Origin: Plasmodium brasilianum
Taxonomy: Eukaryota > Apicomplexa > Aconoidasida > Haemosporida > Plasmodiidae
Direction of reading: 5' to 3'
Length of the DNA: 64,000 bases
NCBI RefSeq assembly: GCF_023973825.1
Contig: NC_090127.1
Coordinates: forward strand, 3,207,131 to 3,271,130
This document shows, one piece after another, positions 28,001 to 40,394 of the stretch (positions are counted from its first letter, which is position 1; each line of letters opens with the position of its first letter). The notes under the pieces were generated by a model. It searched no databases, was not told the origin of the DNA, and saw only the letters and a list, made by a program, of their open reading frames with translations. Both the position numbers and the translations under genes were made by a program.

Positions 28001-30572
28001 ACAGATAACATCAAAATTAAACTCCAATTTAAAATATGAATCCGAAATTGAAATGGAATCAAATGTATACAAAAGTATGGATATTTCCTATTCAACAGTT
28101 CTAAAAATATTTAAAAATGCTGAAGATATAGACAATAAACTTGAAGAAAGTGAAATGTGGATAAGACAAGGTAAAAATATATGTTATAAAAGTAAATCAA
28201 CAAATGAGTTAAATAATAAATTTACTTTAACAAGTAATAAAGGAAGTATAGTTTTATATAAAATTCTTGATGCTTTTAATAAGTTTAATGAATTAAAGGA
28301 GTTATCATGTGATGATAAATATCAAGATATCATTTCGGAAAAGACAGAATATGAAAAGTTAGCTAAATTAAGTAGTACTTACAACGAGAAGAAGAGTAAA
28401 AGTCCAAAAGAATCAGATATAATCAAAATAAAAGAAGAACTTAATAATAGCTTGAAAACTTTAAATAATTTAGAAGAACAAATTGAAATGATGAAGGAAC
28501 AAGAAACATCTATTGTAAGTGCGCTAGAAGAAAACTCTTCTGTGGTTGATATAGATAAAAAAATAAATGATATAGATACAAGAATCACAGAAATTGTTTC
28601 TTCTTATGATGAGTTATTAGTGATAGGAAAACAATGTAAAGTATTATGGTATGATTCCTTAGTTGGTAATCTTAATTCTAAAACATCAAATTATTTAAGA
28701 ATAATTCAGAACCAACGGGAATATGCTGAATTATACGTGGTTTATATAAGAAAGAACTCTGATTCAATGAATAGTGACATTCGTAAATTAAATAATTCTT
28801 ATGATGGGAATCGAATTAATAACTACACATTAACAAATGTTGAAGAAGTAATTAAACATTATAATAATTTAAAAATACAAGAAAAAGAAGCAACAGGAAT
28901 AATTATTGATATTAAAAAAAAATTAGTAGACGTTAATGAAGAAGTAAACATAAATTCTTTAATCAATAGTAAAAAAGAGGTTCTAAAATACTATGATAAA
29001 TTGAAGGAAAAAGTAACAGTGATAAATGAAATATATAAAGAAATAAATTTAGCAAAGTTAAAAGAAATGGAATTAAGTAGCGATAAATATTTTGAGATAG
29101 GAGAGATATTTAGTAATATGGTTGAGAAGCAAAGTGCAAAGTTATCAGATAATAAAAATAAGTTAAAAGACATTGAAAAAATTATAAAGGAAAAAGAAAA
29201 GGAATTACGACATATAGGTTATGAATATGAATTAGGATCTATTCAACGTTTTAATTTAACCTATAAGAATATTGTGGATAATATGCAAAAGTTGTATGCA
29301 GTAGAAGAAGATAACAGTAACGAAGATAAGAAGTTGAAAACGTATATAGAAAATATTTTATATTTAATAAAGAGAACAAATAGCCTACTGGCTGATGTAA
29401 ACGATTTTGAAAATGATAACAACAAGATAAAAGAAAATGAGGACATAACAAATGATGCAAAAAATTATATAATAAAAGTTAAAGAAAAATTAAAAAACAC
29501 AATCGTGGCGTTTGAGAGAGTATTAGAAAACATAAGGAATAATAGGACATATTCCAAAAATAATGATGATATAAAGAATATTATTTATGACTCCTGGAAA
29601 AATGTAAGTAATATTAAAGAAAAATATTCAATGAACTTAGTTGAAAATGACAATTTATTTCATATAGAAGACTATTTAAATAATATTAAAAGCAGTATTA
29701 CGAATGGCATAAATGAGGATAACATTGATGAGTATATTAATAAAATGTCTGAACATATTGAAAATGAACTAAAAAGCATAAAGAATAAAGAAAATAAGGA
29801 AGAAATAAAAAAGAGATCCAAGAATATTTTAAATTATTATGAAGAGGCAAAAGAGAAATTACAAACCATGAATAATATAGTAGAGAGGGTAACAAACATA
29901 AAAGAAGATATTAATAATATATTTAGTGTATATTCTATAAATATGAATAACAGTGTATATGTATCTACAAAAAGGTATATAGAGGAAGCAGAAATAATAA
30001 TAAACAATTTACATAGTTATATTGATAAAATGAAAAAATTTACAAATAATAACGGAAAAAAAATAAAACAAATGGAAGATGAATTAAACAAAAAAGGATT
30101 TAAAGATATAATCAGTGATCTCAATATTGATAAGATAAGTCATCAATCGACAGATACATTGATAGATAACTCGGAAGACACAGAAAACAAGAGTGCAAAT
30201 CATCATACGCTTAGCAATGTAAAGAATTATGATTATAGTGCATTACATGAATTACAACGATTAGCGAATAATACAAATTATGAAAACTTTGATAGTGCAA
30301 ATGAAAATGAACGATTTAGATATAAAAATAATGCAAGAGGGTGGAAAGCAGGTGAAAAATTTACTTATGCAGGAGCAATTGCACTAGGTTTGCTTATATG
30401 TTCTGGTGCTGGGTTTGTTGTCGTTAATGGTAAATTTGACTATGATAATGTAGAAGAAACTGATTTTAAAACAAGAGAAGAACACCATGAATATGTAAAT
30501 GAATTAAATATCAGAGACGAAGAAATTATTGAAGTTTCTTTTGACGAAAATAATTATCATTATTATGAATAA
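21930..30572 (+). CDS. RBP: Reticulocyte-binding protein (RBP/Rh family), full length
   Basis: A merozoite surface/rhoptry ligand of the RBP/Rh superfamily, used for host red-cell recognition. Exon 1 (21930-21984) encodes a signal peptide (MEKIIFCTILYHILFIFV). The intron is 21985-22245. Exon 2 (22246-30572) is one uninterrupted frame, and the phases match (G + GT), giving 2,793 residues. Conserved family features are the two-exon layout, the N-terminal region with a YCTRTCN cysteine pair (C313, C317) in the part that forms the erythrocyte-binding domain in P. vivax RBP2, a very long Lys/Glu/Asn-rich coiled-coil body, a single membrane helix at about 2727-2747, and a short acidic tail ending NNYHYYE. 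I see no frameshift or stop, so it looks functional. Its position after RON3, the chitinase relic and the small gene makes it the positional counterpart of P. falciparum Rh3. Assignment to a subtype (RBP2 or RBP3) needs a tree. Confidence 0.93.
22003..22060. repeat. Microsatellite in RBP intron
   Basis: A short (ATCT)n tract runs into a long (AT)n tract inside the intron at 21985-22245. The same intron has a T run just before the acceptor side. It is likely length-polymorphic. Confidence 0.85.
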
Positions 30573-31222
30573 TTACGATAAATAATGGATAAATACATAT
30601 TTTACTTAAACCTGAATAAATTTTTTCTAAATGCATATATATATATAATTATTATTTACAATTTATTAGTTACAAATTAAATATGAAGGTATTTATGCTA
30701 TAATTAAAATTATTATATATTTGTAATATATTATATCACATTCAAAAGTAAACAGACAAGTTAATAGAAGTTTGTGTTTGATATTTACAGATATACGAAA
30801 AAAAAAAAATTATATCTAAATAAAAGGTTAAAATGGTCAATTTAAGTTTTGTGAGGATTTAAAACATAATAGTTAATTTATTATTTTTGTATAAATACAT
30901 AACACGAATTTAAACATACTTTTGTATTTATATTTATAAAAATTACATTTTTTTGTCCATATAATAATAAAAATTTTAATCATTTAATTTTTTGTGAATT
31001 GCATTAAGAATTTGTTATATATATTGTTGTAAAGGAATTATGACATATTATATATATATATATTGAACTATATTACTGTACCTTCCTCATAGTTTATATT
31101 ATTATAAAATTTTATATCTTTTTTGTTCTTATTTCTTGTAATTATTATGTTTTTTTTTACTGATATTGAACTTATACTAATTTTATTTTTTAAACAGATT
31201 AATATTAATATTTAAAATAAAA
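30573..31222. other. RBP 3' flank
   Basis: AT-rich intergenic DNA following the RBP stop codon. Nothing else is supported. Confidence 0.6.
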
Positions 31223-31297
31223 ATCGCGTGACCACAACAAGCGGAATTTCCGAAAAAGCGGTTCATGAAATTGGCGCGACAGAATGTCGCTTTTTTT
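31223..31297 (+). ncRNA. Candidate structured RNA (GC-rich island)
   Basis: This stretch of about 75 bases is strikingly GC-rich inside surroundings of roughly 85% AT. It holds a perfect 6-bp hairpin, GCGACA-GAA-TGTCGC (31276-31290), followed at once by seven T residues, the form of a Pol III terminator. A second small hairpin, CGGA-ATT-TCCG, lies at 31242-31252. GGTTCATGAAATT at about 31259 loosely resembles a Pol III B box, and GTGACCACAACAAGCG a loose A box. I do not recognise a known RNA family. The strand is chosen from the hairpin plus T run. It could instead be a fragment of organellar or rRNA origin. Confidence 0.35.
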
Positions 31298-33059
31298 GTT
31301 TTTCCCTTTTTATCATTTGTTTTAGTATATATATGAATATATAGTTGCATGCACATTTCTGAAAAGTTTCTGTTAATACATAAATGGGGATTTTTATTAT
31401 ATAATATGAGTATTTATGAAATATACACTTTATATAATTTTTGTTCATTAATGTAGTAAGCACCTTCTTTTTTTTTTTTTTTATTGTTCTGGAATTTATA
31501 CTTATTAGAACGCTAAATATAAAATTTTTACACCGTATATATATATTAAAAAAAGATTATTAAGTATTTTCCCTAATTTATGTTTATATTAATGTGCAAA
31601 TCATCAACAGAAGATGAACAATAACAAATAATTCTTAACAGAAAATCGATCAAGAGGATAACTTTTGTAATACATGAATAAGAAATAGTTTCTATCCCAA
31701 TGGCTTTTGCTCCAGACCACACTAATTTTTATTGAATTTTACATGGAGATATAAATAAATATATATATATATGTGTGTGAATATATGTGTAGGTTCGTAT
31801 TCTTAGAAGAGTAGAGAATGAAAATGTTAACATGAAAATTGTGGAAGATATATATATTTAATTTAGTAACACCTTATATTCATGCTAATGGATATATAAA
31901 AATGTTATACAAATGAGCTGTATTTGTTTTTTAATTTTTTTTTTATTAAATATTCTTAAATAGATTTTACATTATTAAATTATATGACATTGTAGTCTAC
32001 ATTTTTCCATTTCATTACAGTGAATCATATTTATATATATATATATATATTTTTTTTTTCATTATAAAGTTCAGTAAATGAATGCAAAATAATTAATTCA
32101 TGTTTTTTAGTAGAATATGTAATCACTCAAAATTCTAACTTTCCATTTATTGGATTTCAACGTATAATAATGTTTTGTGACATATATTTAAAAAACAATA
32201 TAGTAAGTTTTCCTTATAAAATTCATACTAGAATCTGATAAAATAAAATATTTTTAATATAAATATATCTGTATGTATGAAACTACTATCATTTGTTTTA
32301 CAAATAGAAAGCTTACAAATATTTGTTTTTAATCTAAAATATATACTAAATATTTTTTATAAAATCAATTAATAAAAACGTAAATGCAAGTAAAAAGAGT
32401 AAATTTTTTTTTTTTACTTTGCAAGTACTAATTAAGTTGTTGATTTAGTTGGATTCTTTAAAACTTAATTTATAATAATAATGTATAAACTTAATTATGC
32501 AAATATATGGAAATATAAATTTAATTCGAATTGCTGAAAATGCGTGTTTTACATAAGCGCAGAAATTTTAAACATATTTGGATGACAAAGGTAATTAAAA
32601 AAAAAAAAAAATATAGTAAGGAATATATATAGATTTAGAGGAAAACATAAGTTTGCATTGGAAAAAAGTTGATGTAATATTTGAATTTAGACAAATTATT
32701 TATATGTTTACTACATAATAGTAGAATTTTTAATTATATACTTCAGGTGCAATAGATTTAATATTTATAATGATGTATTTTTAATTAGTAACAGTATGAT
32801 TTTTATTAATTAATTGTACAGAATCAAAAATTGCTTTTTTTTTTTTTTTTTTTTTTTTTTGATTTGTATTTAATTTTTTCCTTATGTATTTTTCTATTTT
32901 ACGTATAATTTTTGTGTTATTTTTATATATTATCTTTGAATTTATTTCTTTTCTGTATCTTCATAACTTCTAATTCTTTTAATTATCATACTATATATAA
33001 ATAAACCAATTCATTTTATATTTGTTCAAAAAAAATACTTCTTATCTAACTATATAATT
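31298..33059. other. Intergenic with long T run
   Basis: No gene is seen. It contains an uninterrupted run of 26 T residues at 32835-32860 and AT tracts. Confidence 0.6.
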
Positions 33060-33309
33060 AATAAGATCACGACTTCGTTGTTTTTTAATTGCCTTGTTTT
33101 TTTTTGCTCTAGGTTTTTATTTAATGGTTCTGGTTTTTTATATAATGATTCTGGTTTCAGTTTCTGTGTTTGTTTGTTTTTTTTTCTTTTGTTTATAGAA
33201 TTTTCATGAGTTAAATTGTTTTTATTGCCTCCATATTTGTTGGAGGTCTATTATTGATTACTCGTTTATATAATGCATCACATTCGGTTCAGTGTTCTCT
33301 ATTTTCTGT

Positions 33310-34433
33310 TTATTTCTCTGATTGTTCTTCTTTTTGTTTAAAGACCCTTCGTTTAATTAATTTTTTCTTTTTTTTTCCTTTTGACTTTGGTGATTTATCT
33401 TTAGGATCTTCTACATTATAATAATTAATTGTAACATAGGGATGATCACTAGTTTCTGGATAACAAAATGCTGTATATTCTTTATTGGCATTATCAAATG
33501 AATCAACAATGTCTATAAGATCTTTCTTATTTAACGCTGCATTTCCTTTACGTATATATTTCCTTACAACCGTGGGAGGATTTTCTTTCACAGGATAATA
33601 TTTTTTTTCTTTTATATTTCTTTTTTTTAATAAAGTGGCACTAGAATTAGATGGATCATTTGAATCATCGTCGTCATCATCATCATCTTTTTTTTTTTTT
33701 CTTCTTCTTCTTCATCAGTACTAGGAATACTCTTAAGTGCATTAACTATTTTATTACATTCATCCATGTAATCTGCTGCCCCACGCTCTATGGATTTATT
33801 TGTACCATATGGACAGGCTGATATAGAATAAAATGGGAATCTTTTTTTTAATGAATATATTTTTGTTCGGGCGACCTTTTCTTCGTCTTTTGAAGTGTAA
33901 GGACGTTTATCTGTAAACCCATAATTTGATCCTTCGTATGTTTCATCACAATCTTTAAATCCTTTTTCCTCATCTTGTACGATTTTATGACGTTTTATAT
34001 CGTAACGTTCTTGATATTCTTTATATCCACTATGTATAACTTCTTTTATTATATTAGTTTTTTTTACTGGGGAAGAACTTGCCTTTTTTTTTTTCCCTCC
34101 TTCTGCTAATAATCTATTAGTTCTTGAATTCAGTGGTCCTTGGGTATTATTTTTCTTGTTATACCCTTTATTATCTTCAAACTAATAATTAGACAAATAT
34201 TAAAAAATTTCAAAAAAATATATATATTTATATTAAATATAATAGGAAAACTATATATGAAATTCCCTTACTTTATATATATGAATATGACAAAGGAACA
34301 AAAGAAAATACAATCGTCATAAGTTGATAAATATTAAGTGTCTTACATAGTTAGAACAACGTAAAATCCAGGTTAAAATGGAAAATAAACATATTTTAAC
34401 GAAATAAAATAAAATATTTATATTTTTTCTCAT
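33310..34433 (-). pseudogene. PEXEL exported protein gene with a frameshift
   Basis: Exon 1 (34433-34347) encodes a 29-residue hydrophobic leader (MRKNINILFYFVKICLFSIL and nine more residues) ending at a GTAAGA donor. Exon 2 starts at 34181 after ATTAG. It carries SRTNRLLAEGG, a canonical PEXEL export motif (RLLAE), shortly after the leader. The frame then runs through a basic and charged region to a Glu/Lys tract, where a run of 13 A (plus-strand T run 33688-33700) throws it out of frame. One base more restores an Asp-rich tract and a further 120 or so codons to the stop at 33310 (about 319 residues in all). Beyond that stop the minus strand still shows coding-like scraps, such as KPESLYKKPEPLNKN near 33,120-33,170, so the tail may be decayed too. 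The product would be exported to the red cell; the family is not recognised. A homopolymer sequencing error is an alternative to a true frameshift. Confidence 0.7.
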
Positions 34434-35209
34434 ATTGTTTTTTTATTAAAGCTTTCAAAATATGGTTTCTTGTAGCAACTAATAAAATTAGTTATATATA
34501 TAAAATATGTTCTCTACCTAATAAAATAATACATCTAATGTTATAATTTTTTGTCAACGTTATTCTTATTTCTCCAAAGCTTGGAAAAAAAAAAAATATA
34601 TTTTAAATTTCGAGTTATATATAAAAATAATACATAATGAAAAATGTAAGATACATAAAAAGAAACGAAAAATCCAGTGAAATCTGAATATTATACAATT
34701 GCTATATTTTCAGATAATGTTATTGAAGTTACATATATTTTACTAAAAATAAATGAACAAATATACTTCATAATAATTTATAAAAATTATGTAATAATAT
34801 TATTTCAAATATTATAATAGTTTAAGCATTGTTTACGAATAAATAAAAGAAAAAAAAAAGAAATGAAAGTACATTTTATATATAGTAAAAGAATGAATTA
34901 ACAAACGTGTACGTTTTTTCAATTCATTTAGTTCTAATATTACTTAACATAAAATGAGTAAAATGTATGTTTCTCAATTATTTTTATACATAATGCAGAA
35001 ACATATATGCATAAATATATACGAATTCTACATAGAATTAAATAAAAATATATAAGTAGATATTAATAAAAAAATATATATTGTTAATTGTTAATTTTAA
35101 AAAAAAACTAATAATGATGACGTATAAACAATGCCTTTCTTTTGTTTACATTTGTAAAACGATACTTTTTCTGAATACATTTTAAGGTCACATTATTATA
35201 ATTACTATT
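34434..35209. other. Intergenic, no gene seen
   Basis: AT-rich flank upstream of the exported-protein gene. Nothing else is supported. Confidence 0.6.
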
Positions 35210-35540
35210 TTTTTTTGTTTATTGCTATTTTTTTTTTGTTCGTTGCTTCTTTTTTTTTTGGTTCTGTGTTGCTTCTTCTTTTTTTTTTTTTTTTTCTGTG
35301 CTGCTGTTGTTTTTTTCTGGTTCTGTGTTGCTCTTTTTTTTTTTCTGGTTCTTTAGTCTTCTGTTCTTTAGTGATTTTTTTTTTTTTTTTTTTGATTCTT
35401 TATTGTTTCTATTTTTTTTTTGGTCCTGTATTGTCGTTTTTTCTTTTTTTTGTTCTTTACTGCTATTTTTTTTTTGGTTCTTTATTGGTTTTATTTTTTT
35501 CTCACCTTTCTTTTTTATTTTGTTATAGATGTATTTCATT
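35210..35540. repeat. Degenerate T-rich minisatellite (Lys/Gln/Asn frame on minus strand)
   Basis: Irregular repeats of a unit made of a T run plus GGTTCTTTATTG-like sequence. On the minus strand they translate as Lys-rich text with recurring NQKKN and EQKKE words after an ATG at 35539, for about 104 codons. It has no leader exon or export motif that I can find, so I annotate it as repeat DNA, possibly a remnant of a charged repeat domain. Confidence 0.6.
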
Positions 35541-35574
35541 AAAATTTTCTTTATACTTTGGTAATAAAATATAA

Positions 35575-38319
35575 AAATATGACATATTTATTCCATATAT
35601 ATATATATATATATATAATTCAAAACATTAAGAGTTTCTGGGATTATAAAAATAAGCTGACATAAAAAATTGGACCTTACATGAAATTTTCTGTTTTTTG
35701 TGAGAATAAATAATATTATAATTATTAGAATTATAACTGAACGTTTCAAAATAACAATAAAACGTTGAAATACAGAATTTAAATAAAAAAAATTTTGCTT
35801 ATGTATTTCTAATACTTCAAAGAATATTTGTAAATTGTTACCATAACTGTTATTTTTAATTATGTATTTAATTATATAGAAAACTGTAGTAGTAAAATAA
35901 ATAAATGTAAATTTTTAAATGAAATTTTTTATTTGCATAATTTTCATAAAGAAGAAACATCTTACAAATTGTGTATTTATTTTTTGGCTGAAGGAAGAAT
36001 TAATACATTTTGGAATATTTAAAGAAACACTTATTCAATATAAGCATAAAAAGGTAATAACGCATGAAGTGTAACCACAATATACATTTGTTATTAAGAA
36101 TGTCAATAATAACTATTCAAGAAAGATACTTTGTTTTAGCGTTTTCACTTTTTATACTATAGAAATAATAAACACATAATTCATAATTGAAAAAACTGTT
36201 CATAGAAAAATTATATCCAAATTTTTTTTTAAAAAAAAAAGAAAAAATATTTCTGATATAATTATTAAAAAGAATGATAATTTTTTAAAAATATTTTAAT
36301 TAGCTTGTGTAGCATTGCTGTAGCTTTTCACGATTTATAGTCAAATAAAAAGGATGAAATTTTAACTTGTTAGAATTATGTTATTCAAAATTAACATATA
36401 CATACGTATATGCATATCTATATATATGTATATAATATACTTAAAAAGAAAAATGGGGAAAATAATACCAAAATATAATAAATTAAATTTCGTTACAATA
36501 CAGATATAATAAAATATAGCTTAGCATATTAAGTGTATAACGTAAGAACAACTTTGTTATTGTACATTGTTAATATTACAACTTCACTACGTTCTGAGTT
36601 TAATATATTTAAACTACATTACATTTACTTGAATGTATCTGGAATATTTTACACATAATAATACTTTACAATTTTACGCATAAGCAAGGATGTATTTTAA
36701 CAAGTATATTAATAGGAGCCAATGTTTCTAAAAGTAAAACAAGTCTTAAGAAAAAATAAATAAAATTTAATGCAAATTTTGTGAAATTTTTTTTTTTTTT
36801 TTTTTGTAAATGCATATATAATATTCATTTCGTAAAACATTTAGAATATAGGAATTATAAAGTATAAATGTAATATGATTAAAAATATATTACAATTATT
36901 TAACAAAATTACTCTTGGATCTTATTTTTAACATAAAATATATGTTAGGCGTATATTATTGATTCTTACATACATTTTTATTCATTTATCATTATATATT
37001 TTTCGATTTATTCTATGGAACAACATTTAATTGTTTTAGATAGTATTTAAAGGTTCATATTTCTTTTTTCTTCGGGTTTTTCTACTTATTTGAAGAGAAA
37101 TTTTAAAGTAAAATTTCTTATATTAGGTAGAAGCAAAATTCCCCGGAGTTCTCAATTTGCACTGTTTTATATTAACTAAAATTAGATTATATTTTTAGGT
37201 ATAAAATAGGTAAAGACAATTCCACAAGTTTGTAAAAATTTTATAATTTCAAAAAATAAAAGAGTGTTAAATAATGTATACGTTACAGATAGAATATTTC
37301 AGAGAAAAATATTTCAAGGCATTTTAATAACTAACAGACTTTTAAAATATAAGCCTGTAAAGAAACTGTTTTTTTACTATCAAAAAAAAAATACATATAT
37401 ATTACATGTTTATATATATATATGTATATTTCATAAATAAGATCAAAATATTTTTGTTATTTTCACTTTTTCTACATTTAATATTCAACCTTAGTATATT
37501 AAATAAAATATCAATATTGTTATTCTTATCAATAAAAAAAAAAAATACATTGCAAATTATAAATTGGGGATTTACATTTAATTACGCGATCCTTTCAACA
37601 TAAATAACATACATATATTTTATAAAACTAATTTGTTCTTGCAATAGCAATTCTGTAATTTTTTTAAATAATATTTTTTTGAAAAAAGTAATAAAAACAA
37701 TGTTTTAATTTTATAATTATGTTATAATAAAAAAATAATTGGTTATGCTTTAAAATATATAAAGAATAATGGGAAAGAGTATATGAACAAATGAAAATTT
37801 AATTGTCTCTTTTATTCTCTCCATCATTATTTTATTTATAGGTTAATTTACTATTTATAATATGTATATTTATAAACTAATTTTAGATAAATGTATTTTT
37901 ATTTCTATACAATGACGGGTTTTATATATAACAATAGTTAATTTTTACTTTAATTTGTACTTAAATCTGATTTTAGGCATGTTTCATATTACGAACTAAG
38001 CATTTAAACTTTCAAAATGTAACATTCCTGTATCTAGAAATGTCAATGCTTTTCTTATTTTAGTAATTGAACCTAATTATAATAAGATTTTGTTTACATT
38101 CATAAATTCTATTTGATTAATTTACATATGACTTTAAATATTATGAGAGAATCCTTTTAAAATGGAAAAAGTATGTTTTATATTTAAAGTTCTTTATATA
38201 TGATATATAATTTTTTATTTTTTACGAATAATTAGCAGAAACATAAAGAAGATTCTTGAAAATAATCAAAGATGTATATATATTTATTATGATTCATTAA
38301 TTTTTATGCATTAAATAAA
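35575..38319. other. Intergenic upstream of the PIR-like gene
   Basis: 2.7 kb of AT-rich DNA with an AT tract at about 35,597-35,618 and a T run near 36,789. No gene is supported. It would hold the PIR-like promoter. Confidence 0.6.
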
Positions 38320-39486
38320 ATGGGTTCTCTACTACCAACAAATAACTTTTATAATGAATTGATAAAAGAAATAAAAGTAGAAGATGAAAAATTGAATTTA
38401 CATAAATCAACTATATTAACTAATATTCCAGAAGCGTATTGGTTAAAAAACCTTCTTAAGAAACTTATAAGAAACTATAAATATATCTCGTCTAAAAATA
38501 GCGACCTTAGTACAGAAAAGCGTTGCAGAGATGTTAATAATTGGTTAAATACCGAAATACATTTTTATTCTACAAGCAAGAATATAAAAACATCCATAAA
38601 ACCCACTTGGATAAAATTTATTGAAACTATATGGGTGAATTTACAAAAGGAAAATCCATATATTAAATGCTCAAGACAAACGAATGATTTATCAATAAAT
38701 GAAATATATGCGCGTAAAGAATTAGATGATTTTTGTGAAAATAGAAATTACTTTGAAAATAGTTTGAAGAATAATTTCAGTTTAGAAAAATGTCAAGAAT
38801 ATTCTAATTATGTGAAAAAAGAAAAAAATTCGATTCTTAATAATGCAAAATCTATATTAAATGATGATAGTAAATATAATATCTTCAATATTTCTAATAA
38901 ATGTAATTTGCAAAATATAGATGAGACATTCCCTGAGATCATTTGTAAGAACGAATGTATGTACGAAAAACTTATGAACAATAATAGATTTATATTTAGC
39001 ACACTTTATAATATTGTACAAAATATTTTTAAGGGATCACAAGATCTAAGTGATAAACAGGATTATCGTTTAGTACCAATAACATGTAAAGGTTGGAATG
39101 AGAACCGTGGTTTATCAATTAAGTACATTGTTTTATCATCTTTATTTATACTCTTTGGATATTTTCTCTATTCATTCTACAAACATAAGGTAAGATAAAA
39201 ATTCCATTAAATTTATAAATATATAAACTAGAAGGATTCGGATCCCTCTTTTTTAGTAAATATTTATTTTTTTTAAGTAAATATAATTTATATATGCTTA
39301 TTTCCTTTTTCTTTTTTTTTTAAATAGAACAAATCTGCTATATATCGTCGATTTAATCGAGATAAAGTGGTAGAAAGAGTACGAAAATTTATGGAAGGTA
39401 GAGTCACAAATAACTTGTTAGAGGTTCCTGAAACATATTTAGATGAAAATAATTATGAACAACAACGTAATAATAGGCATCATTAA
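38320..39486 (+). CDS. PIR-like variant antigen
   Basis: Exon 1 is 38320-39189 (290 codons, ATG after AAATAAA) and exon 2 is 39328-39486, joined in phase 0 across a GTAAGA/AAATAG intron, giving 342 residues. Marks of the PIR (Plasmodium interspersed repeat) superfamily are an N-terminal LLPTNNFYNELIKE, like the family's LPSxxFYxEL start; a Cys-containing CRDVNNWLNTEI motif, like CxxxNYWL; further scattered cysteines; one membrane helix at about residues 265-287 (YIVLSSLFILFGYFLYSFY); and a basic cytoplasmic exon after the intron. PIR products are exported to the infected cell and vary between parasites. The very short first exon usual for pir genes is not obvious here; the leading residues are already in the main exon. 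Confidence 0.72.
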
Positions 39487-40394
39487 CCATATAATTCATA
39501 TAGTGGTTTTGATTAAAAACTATTTATTTATCTTTGTAAATATGATTATGTAATATTAAGTGAAATATAATTGTATTACTAGGGAATGAATTTAAAATGT
39601 ATAAGTTGGAAGATAAGAAAAATGATTAATAAATTTAGAGATTTTAAAACTATTTGAAAGATGATAATATAAATGTGTAGAACAAAATAGATATAAACAT
39701 ATGCCCGTACTACAAGCAGATATATGTATAAATGGTGTAATTAGGTAAAAAGTGTTTTTGGAAAAGTTTTAACATTCTAGGAAAACAATAAAATATAACA
39801 GATAAAATATATGTGTTTACATATATGTTTGAACCATATATATACGTATATATTATAGGTCGCGAATTTGTCCATGATAAAAAATTTTGTGTTGCGCAGT
39901 AGGTATAAAGCTGAATTACAAAACTCTAGTTTAAATATTCGAAGGAAAATTCTAATTATATTGCAAATAATATATTTAAGTAAAAATAGTGTTTGTATTG
40001 TGGATAAATTATATTTTCTTATACTTACAAAAATACTTAAAATTTTTAAAGTGTTTTTATCAGTGTAAGATAATGAATTATTTTTTAATAAATAATTTTA
40101 TATAAATAAATATTTGTGGTTCTTATAAAATTATGAACCCACACAAAAAAAAAAAAAAAATTTTGAAATTTACATTTTCTTAAAATTATTATGAAAATAT
40201 AATATTTTAAATAAATAATAAAAATATAAATGGCACTTTTATATAGCTGAAAATTTAAATTTACATTATGGGAATATTTTTAAAGCAAAATTACATAACT
40301 CCAGTGTCACCGACTATATATATACACATTGTGGGAATGTACATATATATATAGTACTCTTTAATACATAAAAATTTTTTGTACATTATAATTC
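39487..40394. other. Intergenic, convergent 3' flanks
   Basis: 0.9 kb between the PIR-like gene and the exported protein on the opposite strand. It contains short AT-rich frames only. Confidence 0.6.

Noticed and set aside
35215..35574. 119-codon Phe/Leu-rich plus-strand ORF
   Set aside because: Translation of T runs in the minisatellite.
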